The notes under the pieces are model-generated. The model was not told the origin of the DNA. It saw nothing but the letters and a program-made list of their open reading frames with translations, and did not search any database. Of a DNA stretch of 58,461 nt, positions 1 to 9,800 are shown one piece after another (positions within the stretch are counted from its first letter, which is position 1; every line of letters starts with the position of its first letter). This stretch comes from an uncultured Selenomonas sp. (lineage in GTDB: Bacteria; Bacillota; Negativicutes; Selenomonadales; Selenomonadaceae), in assembly GCA_900552565.1 (NCBI GenBank), contig USAK01000009.1, positions 1-58,461 of the forward strand. The letters run 5' to 3'. Both the position numbers and the translations under genes were made by a program.

Positions 1-103
1 TGCAGGTCTTGGCCTGGGGCGATGGGCAAGCGGCTTAAAAGCTGTAAACTGCTGTTATAACAAAACGCAAGAATTATATTCAATGAAAACCATATATTTT
101 ATG

Positions 104-141
104 AAAAAGACGACATCCTTAAGGCAGGATGCCGTCTTTTT
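104..141 (-). terminator. Rho-independent terminator of the deoxyribose operon
   Basis: A hairpin with arms GACGaCATCCT and AGGATGcCGTC, six-base loop, is flanked by A5 on the left and T6 on the right. It can therefore stop transcription from either side. It lies just after the kinase stop codon on the minus strand. Confidence 0.8.
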
Positions 142-161
142 TCTGCGTTCCACTTAAGCGT

Positions 162-1076
162 TTAAGCGTTCAAAAGTTTCAATACCTCTTCCTTTTCAGG
201 ATACGATTTTTGCGTACCGCGTTTGGTTACGCTAAGACCTGCAAAGGCACTGGCCGTCTTCATCGCTGCGATGATATCATGATTTTCTACATAGCAGCAT
301 GCGAAACAGCCGATGAAGGCATCTCCCGCGCCGGAGCTGTCTACTGCATTTACTTTAAACGGCTTTACAAGCTGAGTGCCGTTTTCATCTACCAAGAGTG
401 AACCATGCGAGCCCATCGTGACGATAACGTGTTTCAAGCCGCGAGCGGATAACGATTTAGCAGCAGCTTCAATCTCTTCCTGATTGGATACAGGCATACC
501 GGTTAAGATAGCCAATTCTGTTTCGTTTGGCATAAAGAAGTCGCATTGGCATACCTTAGCAATATCCAGTTCCTTTGTGGCCGGAGCAGGATTCAGCAGA
601 ACCGGGATATTATGTTTTTTACCGAAATCGATGGCATAATATACGGTCTCAAGGGGGATTTCCAGCTGCAGAATAATCAACTTGCAGGTTTTCAGATCTT
701 CTTCTGCTGCATCGATATCAGCCGGTTTTAAATCATTGTTAGCACCCTTGATGATCAAGATGCTGTTCTGTCCGTTTTTATCAACGAAAATCGGTGCTAC
801 ACCACTGGAAACACCAGAAACTTTCTGAACGTATTTGGTGTCGATGCCATTCTTTTTAAAGTTGGCAATGGTGTTGTCGGCAAAAAAGTCATCACCGACT
901 TTGGTTACCATCAGGACATCTGCTCCGTATTTGGCAGCAGCGACAGCCTGATTGGCGCCTTTGCCGCCACAGCCCATTGAAAAATCTGGGGCTTCTAATG
1001 TCTCGCCAAGAACTGGCATACGCGTGATATACGAGGTGAGGTCGACCATATTCGACCCGATAACGGCAATTTTCAT
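162..1076 (-). CDS. PfkB-family sugar kinase, probably deoxyribokinase/ribokinase
   Basis: A 304-residue PfkB carbohydrate kinase, the usual length for ribokinase. The substrate/nucleotide signature GGKGANQAV lies near residue 37, and the catalytic signature DSSGAGDAF near residue 246 holds the base Asp. It would phosphorylate the 5-OH of ribose or 2-deoxyribose in the cytoplasm. It is the last gene of an operon that begins with deoC and contains a FucP-like permease and a DeoX-like protein. That context, which matches the Salmonella deoK-deoP-deoX set, favours deoxyribokinase over ribokinase. This is an inference; sequence alone does not separate the two. No rbs transporter genes are nearby. 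Confidence 0.9.
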   Translation of the reverse strand: MKIAVIGSNMVDLTSYITRMPVLGETLEAPDFSMGCGGKGANQAVAAAKYGADVLMVTKVGDDFFADNTIANFKKNGIDTKYVQKVSGVSSGVAPIFVDKNGQNSILIIKGANNDLKPADIDAAEEDLKTCKLIILQLEIPLETVYYAIDFGKKHNIPVLLNPAPATKELDIAKVCQCDFFMPNETELAILTGMPVSNQEEIEAAAKSLSARGLKHVIVTMGSHGSLLVDENGTQLVKPFKVNAVDSSGAGDAFIGCFACCYVENHDIIAAMKTASAFAGLSVTKRGTQKSYPEKEEVLKLLNA

Positions 1077-1118
1077 GAAAAATGCATCCTTTCTATGATG
1101 CTGGAAATAATCAATGTT

Positions 1119-2141
1119 TTACTTTAAACCAGTCATAACAGTAAACGTCTTTTTCTCGTTTGGCTGGAGGTAAAGGAGCGTGCCTGCTTTCTTGGCAGCC
1201 AGGAATCCTTCCGGACGGCAGGTTGCGGGCAGGACAAAAGCAGCGACCTGCAGATCATCGTTCTTCATAATCCAGCGAGTAGCACTCGTGAAATCTTTCG
1301 TCGAGAATTCCGTCTTAAAGCCATAGCCTTTCGGGGAATCAATCTCTACCGACACGTCCGGTGCATACTGGTCAATGTGGTCTGCCATGAAAACAATTTC
1401 CGGATCATACATGTCTGGCTGGTCGAGGACTTCCATGCTGCGTCCTTCCTTCTGGAGCTTTTTGATTTCTTCGTTATAAGCCAGCCATTTCTCAGTCGGA
1501 TGAACATGCGACGGAATCGATTCACGCAGTTTGAAAGCTGTTGCCGGGATGTTCGACGAGATGCGTCCCTGATCAACATATGCGTAATTCATATGGCACA
1601 TGTACTGCAACGGCATTTCTGTGCAGGTAAGGTTCGTAACTTCCATGTGGATCTTGAAACGCGTAGCATCTTTTGTCAGGGTTACGCTTGGCTCTGCGAT
1701 GTAATGATAACCGAAGCCCTGGCAATATTCGTACTTACTGACCAAAGCTACAGAATCTGCAGTGACCTCTAACCAGGCTTCATCCATCGTTGCGCAGGAG
1801 AATTCACCATGCATTGGATGCGTATCTTCAGGCCCTGGGCAGCCATTCGCCAGAAGTCCGGAATGGAAAGCAAAGCAGCCATAGGTATCAACAATGCATT
1901 TTGCAGGTTTCGGCTGTTTGAAGATATTCTTCAGGCGCAGGCTGATTCCATTAAAAGCAGCGTCCCAAATGATTTGTCCCATGTACGGAAGAAGCTCTAC
2001 ATAGCCTTTGCTGTTCTGGATTTTTACCGATTCAATTCCGGATGGATACCGAAACGATGTAACTTTAAAATCATCATTTTCCAGCAGAGTCTTATGACTA
2101 TCTGTAAAATAACTATGATTCAGAAAAATCTTTGTAGACAT
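1119..2141 (-). CDS. DUF4432 / aldose 1-epimerase-like protein (DeoX-like)
   Basis: About 340 residues with the look of a galactose-mutarotase-fold DUF4432 protein: an N-terminal FRYPSG region, HSGLLANGCPGPEDTHPMHGE near residues 93-113 and a closing beta-rich half. AGGAGG sits 9 nt before the ATG used here and 6 nt before an in-frame GTG at 2144, so either could be the start. It lies between the permease and kinase genes with gaps of about 50 and 40 nt, so it is cotranscribed. In Salmonella the equivalent deoX product aids deoxyribose use; a mutarotase role on deoxyribose is probable but not shown. No signal peptide is seen. Confidence 0.8.
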   Translation of the reverse strand: MSTKIFLNHSYFTDSHKTLLENDDFKVTSFRYPSGIESVKIQNSKGYVELLPYMGQIIWDAAFNGISLRLKNIFKQPKPAKCIVDTYGCFAFHSGLLANGCPGPEDTHPMHGEFSCATMDEAWLEVTADSVALVSKYEYCQGFGYHYIAEPSVTLTKDATRFKIHMEVTNLTCTEMPLQYMCHMNYAYVDQGRISSNIPATAFKLRESIPSHVHPTEKWLAYNEEIKKLQKEGRSMEVLDQPDMYDPEIVFMADHIDQYAPDVSVEIDSPKGYGFKTEFSTKDFTSATRWIMKNDDLQVAAFVLPATCRPEGFLAAKKAGTLLYLQPNEKKTFTVMTGLK

Positions 2142-2196
2142 CACTATGGACCTCCTAAATAAACGAGATGCTTAAGAATCTAGAGAATAAAGAACA

Positions 2197-3525
2197 TTAA
2201 TGTTCTGCCGTAGGAACGGCATCTTCAACTTTTTCCGTGCGATACTTTTTAAAGAAATAGTAGCCGACATAAGCGAAGCAGAAGAAGTTAACGATGAACG
2301 AGAACTGCATCGAGCCAGACACATCGGAAACATATCCCTGGATGGCCGGAACAACAGCACCACCAATGATAGACATAACAAGGATTGCACCAGCCGTAGC
2401 CGTGTATTTTTTATCAACCGTCTTCAGCGTTTCGCCGTAAATCGTTGCCCAGCAAGGTCCCATAAGAATGCTGATTGCCACAGCTGCATATACTGCCGTG
2501 AAGCTCGGCATGAAGGCTACATAAAGGACAAGCAGGCAGCCGATAATCGAATATGCGACAAGTACTTTATTCGTTGAGAAACGGGCAAGAAGGAAGTTCG
2601 CGATAAATTTACCAACGAAGAAGCATGCATAGCTGATTACCATGAAGTTCGCAGCCATACGTTCGTTAATGGAGGCATCCATCGTCAAAGCCAGACGGAT
2701 GGTGAATGACCAAACAGCAACCTGCATACCGACATAGAGGAACTCGGCAAGAATGCCTTTTTTGAATTTTGTGTTGTCTGCAAGGTAATGCAACGTTTCG
2801 ATGATGCCAGGATCTTTTTCTTTGGAATTCTCGGGAACCACAGGTTTGCATTTCGGATATTTTGTGAAAGCAAACAGGGCGAGAACAGCAAGAAGAACAA
2901 CGATGAGAACACGGTAAGGTTCCAATGTATTCATCAGCATATCAAGGCGATAAGCATGTGCCTCTTCTGCCGTCATGCTGGCAATCTGTGCGGCCATACT
3001 CTGACCATCTTCGAAGATTAAATATTTACCAAGCAGAATACCTGCGGCAGCACCAATTGGATAGAACGTCTGGCTGATATTCAGGCGAAGCGTGGAATAC
3101 TTTTCAGGGCCAAGCATCGTGCTGTACGTGTTCGATGCCGTTTCAAGGAAACCAAGACCAATTGCAATAGCGAAGACAGCTGCCAGGAACATCGTATACG
3201 TTGCCATATGAGATGCCGGGAAGAAAAGTGAGCAGCCTACGATATAGAAGATTAAGCCGCAGAGGATGGCGGTCTTATAAGTCGTTTTTTTGATGACCAT
3301 TGATGCTGGAATGGAAATGAGGAAGTAGCCACCATAGAAAGCACTCTGTACCAAGGCACTGGCAAAATCACTTAGGTCAAAAACACTCTTGAACTGTGTA
3401 ATCAAAACATCATTCAAGCTTGCTGCTGCTCCCCAAAGGGGGAACAGGCAGGAAAGAAGAATGAACTGGAAAATCGGGGTTTTGTTCAGATATCCGTTGT
3501 CGTACTGAATCCATTTTGAACTCAT
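2197..3525 (-). CDS. FucP-like MFS sugar:H+ symporter, probable deoxyribose permease
   Basis: A 442-residue, 12-helix major facilitator of the L-fucose permease subfamily. It starts with a short cytoplasmic segment, then FILLSCLFPLWGAA and many hydrophobic helices. The GLGFLETASNTY motif near residue 125 is typical of FucP relatives. It lies directly after deoC and before the DeoX-like gene, the position held by deoP in Salmonella, so deoxyribose is the likely substrate; fucose or another sugar cannot be excluded. The start ATG is preceded by AGGAAAGAG. The C-terminus is charged and cytoplasmic. Confidence 0.88.
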   Translation of the reverse strand: MSSKWIQYDNGYLNKTPIFQFILLSCLFPLWGAAASLNDVLITQFKSVFDLSDFASALVQSAFYGGYFLISIPASMVIKKTTYKTAILCGLIFYIVGCSLFFPASHMATYTMFLAAVFAIAIGLGFLETASNTYSTMLGPEKYSTLRLNISQTFYPIGAAAGILLGKYLIFEDGQSMAAQIASMTAEEAHAYRLDMLMNTLEPYRVLIVVLLAVLALFAFTKYPKCKPVVPENSKEKDPGIIETLHYLADNTKFKKGILAEFLYVGMQVAVWSFTIRLALTMDASINERMAANFMVISYACFFVGKFIANFLLARFSTNKVLVAYSIIGCLLVLYVAFMPSFTAVYAAVAISILMGPCWATIYGETLKTVDKKYTATAGAILVMSIIGGAVVPAIQGYVSDVSGSMQFSFIVNFFCFAYVGYYFFKKYRTEKVEDAVPTAEH

Positions 3526-3564
3526 ATCTCTTTCCTCCTATTTTCAGAGATAATGGCTGACGAA

Positions 3565-4206
3565 TCAGCCCTGCATAATTTCTACACCATGGCTGGTGCC
3601 GATGCGGTTTGCGCCAGCGGCAATCATAGCTTCAGCTTCTTCTTTGTTTGCTACGCCGCCAGATGCCTTGACGCCCATATCCTTGCCAACGGCCTGACGC
3701 ATGAGCTTAACATCTTCGACTTTTGCGCCCCATTTCGAGAAACCGGTCGAGGTCTTTACAAAGTCAGCGCCAGCCTTCTTAGCGATTTCGCAAGCTTTGA
3801 CCTTTTCGTCGTCTGTCAGCAGGCAGGTCTCGATGATGACTTTCGTTACTTTGCCGCCAGCAGCCTCAACTACTGAACGAATGTCGTTTTCTACATAATC
3901 ATATTGTTCATCTTTCAGGAAGCCAATGGGGATAACCATGTCGACTTCATCAGCACCGTCTGCAATAGCCTGCTTGGTTTCAAAGACTTTGACGGAAGTC
4001 GGCGTAGCACCTTCTGGAAAACCGATGACCGTTACAACGTTCACACCACTGCCAGCAAGTTCTTTATGAGCATAAGATACCCAAATCGGGCTGATGCATA
4101 CAGAAGCGAAGTGATATTCCTTAGCTTCTTTCAGGATCTTGTCGATGTCCTTTTTCTGAGCATCCGGTTTGAGATACGTGTGATCAATATACTTTGCAAG
4201 TTCCAT
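3565..4206 (-). CDS. deoC: Deoxyribose-phosphate aldolase
   Basis: A 213-residue DeoC, the usual length. It cleaves 2-deoxyribose 5-phosphate to acetaldehyde and glyceraldehyde 3-phosphate. The Schiff-base lysine is in FVKTSTGF near residue 150 and the second conserved Lys in GVKASGG near residue 178. The reading frame is open 38 codons further upstream, but [12 protein letters not shown] has GGAGG 8 nt ahead and matches the family N-terminus, so the start is 4206. It is the first gene of the operon, 39 nt before the permease gene. Confidence 0.96.
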   Translation of the reverse strand: MELAKYIDHTYLKPDAQKKDIDKILKEAKEYHFASVCISPIWVSYAHKELAGSGVNVVTVIGFPEGATPTSVKVFETKQAIADGADEVDMVIPIGFLKDEQYDYVENDIRSVVEAAGGKVTKVIIETCLLTDDEKVKACEIAKKAGADFVKTSTGFSKWGAKVEDVKLMRQAVGKDMGVKASGGVANKEEAEAMIAAGANRIGTSHGVEIMQG

Positions 4207-4250
4207 TTTATCTGCCTCCAAATTGTTTTTTATTTCTTTTGACAGTTCAT

Positions 4251-4295
4251 ATAATACCACCATTTTGAACAAATGTAAATAGTAAAATGAACAAA
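4251..4295 (-). promoter_or_regulatory. Promoter of the deoxyribose operon with repeated operator-like boxes
   Basis: The minus strand has TTTACA (4274-4279), a 17-nt spacer and TATTAT (4251-4256). The octamer TGAACAAA (plus-strand reading) occurs twice, at 4266-4273 and 4288-4295, 22 bp apart, about two helix turns. The proximal copy overlaps the spacer inside CATTT-N5-AAATG. A repressor site, for example of DeoR type, is inferred; no regulator gene lies next to it. Confidence 0.7.
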
Positions 4296-4417
4296 ATTTT
4301 ATAATAAGGTAAAATATCATCCATTGCTCATTGAAAAATATTCCCCATCATAGCCGAATTTTTTAGATGTACGGCTTATAAGGCCTCAGGTTACCATCAC
4401 CAGAGGTTTTCTTTATA

Positions 4418-4463
4418 CAAAAAAACGGAGAGAAACTCGCCAATGAGTTTCTCTCCGTTTTTT
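4418..4463 (-). terminator. Terminator after the 5'-nucleotidase gene
   Basis: A perfect 14-bp stem, ACGGAGAGAAACTC (4425-4438) and its complement (4445-4458), with a 6-nt loop. T-runs flank it on both strands, so it probably works both ways. Confidence 0.9.
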
Positions 4464-4478
4464 GCTTCTTCTATATCA

Positions 4479-6071
4479 TCATTTGATGATGGTAATGCGG
4501 CTTTGCGGAGCGGCGTACTGGCTGCCGACCGTGCCGCCGAGTTCTTTGAGGTAGTTGCGCACGGCATCTGCAGCGAGATAGTCGACATCATGCACCGTGA
4601 CTTTGGACGGGTCCTGCATCGAATAGTACGAATCGCCGCCCGACGTCAGGAAGTCAGGTACCGCGATATTGTACGTCGCATTTGGGTCAAAGGCTTTGCC
4701 GCCCACGTTCTTGATGGTCACACGCGTGCCTGGTTTTGCCGGCTGGTAGTAGACAGAATGCGGATAAAGCTCACCTTTGACAAACGGCTTTGTCGTGTCA
4801 ATCGTGTACTCGATGCCCGCGACCTGCGGGAACGCACCGAGGGCCGTCGGCGTCGTACACGTAGCGGCTTCAAGGATTTCAAGAAGCGTCGAGCCCTTGA
4901 GCGTGACGTACTGCAGATAGTTGTGGTACGGCAGAGCGCGCAGAATATCGGCCTGCGTGATGGTGCCTGCTTTAATGCCGGCGCGGATGCTGCCGCCGTT
5001 CATGACAGCGCCGTCAATCGTGACATGGTCAAGGACCGTGGCCTGACGGACCTGCCAGAGATACGCATCGGCAATAAAGTCGCCGAGGTTCGTTTCCTCC
5101 GTGCGCACGCCCGGGTCACGCGAGCCATTGAGCTCGACAGACGTCGTACCGAGAGGTGTCGAAAGCTGCTTGTCGATATCAGCCTGTGCCTTGTCGACCA
5201 TAGCCTTTACCTGGGCATCTTCCTTGTTGAAGCGGCCATAGGCATGCAGGTCTTCCTGCCATTTGCCGTCTTTGTACTGCACAACGCCGATGTTGGCGAG
5301 ATGTGCGCCCGTCTCCGTCAGCAGCGTGCCATTGACGTAAAGATTCTTGACCGTGTGGTCATGGCCGTCAATGAAGACATCGATACCTTTGACATTTTCG
5401 AGGACATCATTCGAGCGGTCGCCAGCGGCATCCGGCTCGCTGCCGAGATGGCCGATGCCGACGATGAGGTCGCAGCCCGCGGCCTTAAGGGCATCAACCT
5501 CTTTCTGTGCTGCCTTGTACATTGCCTCTTTCGAGAGGAAGGTCAGGCCGCGCGTGCTCTTCGGATTGGCCGTCGTGATGGTCGATGGCGTCGTCAGGCC
5601 GAAGACACCGATTTTGAGACTGCCCTTCTTGATGATGGCATGGGTTTTCGGCGTGAAGGATTTGCCCGTCGACTCGACGATGATATTCGCCGACACGACG
5701 GGGAATTTCGCCTGCTTGATGCGCGCCATCGTCACGTCGGAGCCATAATCGAATTCGTGATTGCCAAGCGTCATGGCATCGTAGCCCACGGCGTTCATGA
5801 AGTCAATGGCCGTCTTGCCCTTGCTGAAATTGACAAGGTTGTTGTCCTGAATCGCATCGCCGGCATCGACGAGCAGGACCTGATAGCCCTTGGCCTCATA
5901 ATCTTTCTTGAGTGCCGCGACCGTCACCATGCCGTTGACGCCATCGGCGCGCTGGTCGTATCCATGCGTATCATTCGTATGCATGATGACGAGATGCGAA
6001 AAATCCGCCGCAAACGCCGTACTCCAGAGGCAGGTAAAGACGAGTGCCAGCACTGCCAGTATTTTCTTCAT
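4479..6071 (-). CDS. Secreted 5'-nucleotidase / 2',3'-cyclic phosphodiesterase family protein
   Basis: 530 residues: a 21-residue signal peptide ending AFA, an N-terminal calcineurin-like metallophosphoesterase domain and a C-terminal 5'-nucleotidase substrate domain (about 330-500). Metal-binding motifs are visible: HTNDTHG (31), DAGD (69), GNHEFDYG (103), GIGHLG (206) and DGHDHT (235). It would dephosphorylate nucleotides outside the inner membrane, fitting salvage alongside the neighbouring deoxyribose operon. UshA-type enzymes are near 550 residues, so the gene is full length. RBS GGGG lies 7 nt before ATG, and an extended -10 lies upstream. UDP-sugar hydrolase activity cannot be judged. 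Confidence 0.92.
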   Translation of the reverse strand: MKKILAVLALVFTCLWSTAFAADFSHLVIMHTNDTHGYDQRADGVNGMVTVAALKKDYEAKGYQVLLVDAGDAIQDNNLVNFSKGKTAIDFMNAVGYDAMTLGNHEFDYGSDVTMARIKQAKFPVVSANIIVESTGKSFTPKTHAIIKKGSLKIGVFGLTTPSTITTANPKSTRGLTFLSKEAMYKAAQKEVDALKAAGCDLIVGIGHLGSEPDAAGDRSNDVLENVKGIDVFIDGHDHTVKNLYVNGTLLTETGAHLANIGVVQYKDGKWQEDLHAYGRFNKEDAQVKAMVDKAQADIDKQLSTPLGTTSVELNGSRDPGVRTEETNLGDFIADAYLWQVRQATVLDHVTIDGAVMNGGSIRAGIKAGTITQADILRALPYHNYLQYVTLKGSTLLEILEAATCTTPTALGAFPQVAGIEYTIDTTKPFVKGELYPHSVYYQPAKPGTRVTIKNVGGKAFDPNATYNIAVPDFLTSGGDSYYSMQDPSKVTVHDVDYLAADAVRNYLKELGGTVGSQYAAPQSRITIIK

Positions 6072-6089
6072 ACATTTACCCCTTTCTCC

Positions 6090-6129
6090 GGCAGCTCAGG
6101 CTGCCAGCCCGTTTTTTATCATTATATCA
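6090..6129 (-). promoter_or_regulatory. Extended -10 promoter and leader hairpin before the nucleotidase gene
   Basis: The minus strand reads TGATATAAT (6121-6129), an extended -10 without a clear -35. It is followed by the short hairpin GGCAGC-tgag-GCTGCC just upstream of the ribosome binding site. Confidence 0.5.
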
Positions 6130-6148
6130 GGATTTATCTCGCTTCGCA

Positions 6149-6640
6149 TTAGAAGAACAGTTCGACACGCGACCAGTACTCCGTCACGCGCTCGTTTGTC
6201 AGGAGAGCTTTGCCCCGTTGACATACATGAACTGTGCCGGAATATTGTGCCACGGCGTGTAGTACGTACCGAACTCCCAGCCTTTGACGCCGGCATCGAG
6301 CGTGTACGTCGGGGAAATGGAGACGTTCTGCCCAAGATGACGTTATCCATGATGAGTTCGGTATCGACATACGGATGGAACTTGCCGAGCTGGATTTTCG
6401 TATTGCCATACGTACCCTCTGCCCAGAGACGCTTGACGGAAAATGAACCCGACGTATCCGTCTGGAGGTAATCCTTAGCCTCGATACGGGCCTTGACCTT
6501 CCAATGCTCATTGACTTCAGCCGTCGGCGTCAGGCGGAACATGACGAAATTGCCGTTGCTGTCGTCTTTTTTCGTCGTCTTGGCCGATTCCTTATTCCAC
6601 GGATGGTTTTCTTCATTCGGTTCTCTCCATTCATCTCTTA
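6149..6640 (-). pseudogene. Decayed C-terminal fragment of an SLH-type outer-membrane porin
   Basis: The minus strand encodes porin-like pieces in changing frames: FRLTPTAEVNEHWKVKAR and KRLWAEGTYGNTKIQLGKF in one frame, then SPTYTLDAGVKGWEFGTYY in a second, then RVTEYWSRVELFF and a stop in a third. The last piece ends in Phe, the usual beta-barrel C-terminal signature. No SLH domain, signal peptide or start is present, so the N-terminal two thirds are lost and at least two frameshifts remain. It resembles the intact porin at 10532-12073 in style. The A+T-rich stretch 6640-6800 holds no gene that I can see. Confidence 0.8.
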
Positions 6641-6786
6641 TCTCTCTAAAATGATTCTCTTTCCTTATTCAAAAGGACATATGACCTATTATTACATAGA
6701 TTTTCATTATTATCTATAGCTTTTCTATAATTTTAATTAACATTTTAGCTAGTTAATGTCATGAAAAAGTCATGTTAATCTTCTTA

Positions 6787-6827
6787 AGAAAGAAAAATAA
6801 CCCACAGCAGCGGGGAACTGCTGTGGG
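6787..6827 (-). terminator. Terminator of the amylase gene
   Basis: Stem CCCACAGCAG (6801-6810) with CTGCTGTGGG (6818-6827), loop of 7 nt, followed on the minus strand by TTATTTTTCTTTCTT. Confidence 0.85.
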
Positions 6828-6871
6828 GTGAAAGGGAAATATAGAGAAATGAGGGATTTATGATGCCCGCT

Positions 6872-9800
6872 TCAGGCTTCCACGAGCATCATACCCTGGT
6901 TCTCGCCAAGGTTCAGCGTAAGCTTACCGCCGCTGACGGTGACTTTCGTGCCGGTCAGCTCATCGGTAAAGACCGTGCCGTCGGCAAAGGAGACCGGCAG
7001 AACGACCTGCTGTGCCTTGCCGCGGTTGAGGGCGACAACACCGGATTTGCCGGAGTCGGCCGTGCGGCTGAAGGCGTAGATATCGCCTTCGGCCTTGAGC
7101 GTCTTGACATCGCCGCGCGCGAAGATATCCTTATGCGCGTTGCGGACGCCGATGACTTTCTTATAGTAGGCAATGAGGTCTTTATCCTCCTTGCCCCACG
7201 GATACGTGCGGCGGCAGTCCGGATCAGCGCTGCCGTACTGACCGGCTTCATCGCCGTAGTAGATGGTCGGCATGCCCGGATAGCCCATGAGGAACGTCGC
7301 TCCGAGTTTGAGACGTGCCTTGCCGAGGTCATAGTTGAAGTCTTTCTTCGTGGCCTGTGCGACATTTTCGGCGCCGCCGCCAAATTTATAGATGGCGCGG
7401 ACCGTATCGTGGCTGTCGACGATGTTCATGAGGTCGTAGAGCGCTTCCTTCGGATAGTTCTGGCGCAGAATCGTCAGCTCATCATCGGCGGCTTTGGCAT
7501 CGCCCTTATCGAGGAAGAGGTCGCCGAGAGCAAACGAGAGCTTGTAATTCATGACCGAATCGAAGGTATCGCCTGTGAAGAACTGTGAACCGTCCTGCCA
7601 GATTTCGCCGAGCAGCAGCGGGTCGTCGCCGTTCTTCGTCTTGATGGATTTGACTTCCTTGCGTACGTCAGCCCAAAATCCCGGCGGCACCTCTTTGGCG
7701 ACATCGAGACGCCAGCCCGAGAGGCCTTCGTCGAACCACTTCATGATGACGCCTTTATCATTGCCGCGGCCATAGAGCAGATAGTCGCCGAGGTCCGACT
7801 TGACCGTGCCCTGCTCCGAGCCCGGATAATCGGCATCCTTGAACGGCACGAGGCTGTCGTAGCCCTGCCAATCATGATAAGCGTATTTCTTGCCCATCAT
7901 GTCCTGCGTCTTCTGGTTCTTTATCTCGAACCAGTTTTCCCAATGCCACGGGCTGAAGACCTGACCTTCGGCCTCGAGCTCTTTCTTCGCCTCGACCTTT
8001 GCCTGGTCTTCCGTCATATGCTTGTCATTCATGAGGTCATAGATGCGGCTCCAGTATTCATACGCACCGACCGTCTTGTACTTGCCGTAGCGGTCGAAAT
8101 AGATGGAGTCATCGCCGACGTGGTTGTAAACGCCGTCCATGATGAGGTGCATGCCGCGTTTCTGCATTTCCGCCGTGAGTTTCTCGAGGTCCTTCGTCGT
8201 ACCAAGGAACGGGTCAATCGTGCCGTAGTCGACGGCATCGTAGCGGTGGTTCGAGCAGGCGTTGTAAATCGGGTTGACGTAAATTGCCGTGACGCCGAGG
8301 CCCTGCAGATAGTCGAGCTTCTTCGTGATGCCGGCGATATCGCCGCCAAAGAAATCATTGCACTCCCATGTATCGCCATCGGCAGCCGGCGTCTTGCTGT
8401 AGTTGGCCGGCAGCGCATTCCATTTGCGGTGCTGGACCGGCTGGAAGCCGCGTGCATTTTTGCGCGCATAGTCGTTGCTCTTATCGCCATCAAAGAAGCG
8501 GTCTGGGAAAATCTGATAGCAGACAGCGTCTTTTGCCCAATCCGGCGTCTTGAAGTCTTTGCTGTAGACCGTCAGCTGATACGGCTTAACGCCGCGCAGC
8601 TTAAGCTGCCCCGTATGGCCCGGCTTCGCGTCATCGCCGTATTCCTTCGTGTCGTTAAGCAGGAATTTATAGCCATAGAGGCCATACGACTGCGGCGTGA
8701 ACGTGACGGACCAGAAATCCTGCCCATCTTTCGTGCCGACTTTCGTCATCGGATAGTAGCTGACCGTACCGGCCGTGTAATCCGGATTGTACTCATCGCC
8801 GCCGTTAGCCGTAATCTTGGCCTTGTAAACGACGAGTTTGGCGTTCGTGACATCGCCCATGCCCGTGGCGAGCGAAAGTTTGACCGGCGTGCCTTCCTTG
8901 ACGGCTTCAAACGGAGAACGGTAAGCCGTACTCCAGCTGTCATGGTAGACCTTATCCTCACGGATGCGTCCATCGTCAGCGATGAGCTTCTGGGCCTTGC
9001 TGTCATAATAGAACGTAACGTCGCCGTCTTTGGCCACATTGACGGTCTGCGTCAGGGCATCATGGCCCGGCATCGCAACCGTCACCGTGTATTCACCTGC
9101 GGAAAGAGGAATCGTCTTCTGGAACAGATTGTCGAGCATCTGGTCGCGCATCAGCGAGTCCTTGACTTCACCGAAGCTGCCCGAGATGACCGGCAGCTGA
9201 CTGTCAGCGAGGAAATTGTACTCCGTGCTGTTCTCGATATGATGCGACTTATCATTATAATAGAAGGTAACTTCCTGCGCCTTCGGCAGCGTCAGCTGGA
9301 CATTCGCACCGTCGAAGTTGCCGCCGAGGCCGTAGTTTTCGGCCCAGCTGCCGTTGACGGAAATCTTGTAGTAGTACGTGCCCGCCGGCAGATTCATCTT
9401 ATACGTGTAAAAATCATGACCAATGGCTTTCATGCGCGTCGTCTGGTCCGACGGGTCCCAATCCTTCTTGGCACCGGCCTTCGTCTGTACCGTACCCGTC
9501 AGGACGATGCTGCGTCCATCTGCTGCCAGAGCCTTCTGCTCGGCATCCTTGCCCTGATAATCGTACGTGATGGCATGCGTTGCATCGTCATACGTGAACG
9601 TGACATCGTGGTCCGCGAGCAGGCGAATGGGGATATTCTTGCCATTGGCCTCGCCGTTCGCACCGTAGTTGACATCCCAAGAGCCGCCCATCGCAACCTT
9701 GAAATCGTAATTGCCCTTGGGCAGATGGCCCGTAAAGACATGATGGCCCGCGCCGTCAGACTTCATGATGGTCTTGCCGTCCGCAGGATCCCACTCTTTA

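Noticed and set aside
1..60. A possible 3' end of a plus-strand gene, 20 codons closing at 58-60
   Set aside because: Too short to identify. A second frame is also open, and no family sequence can be recognised.
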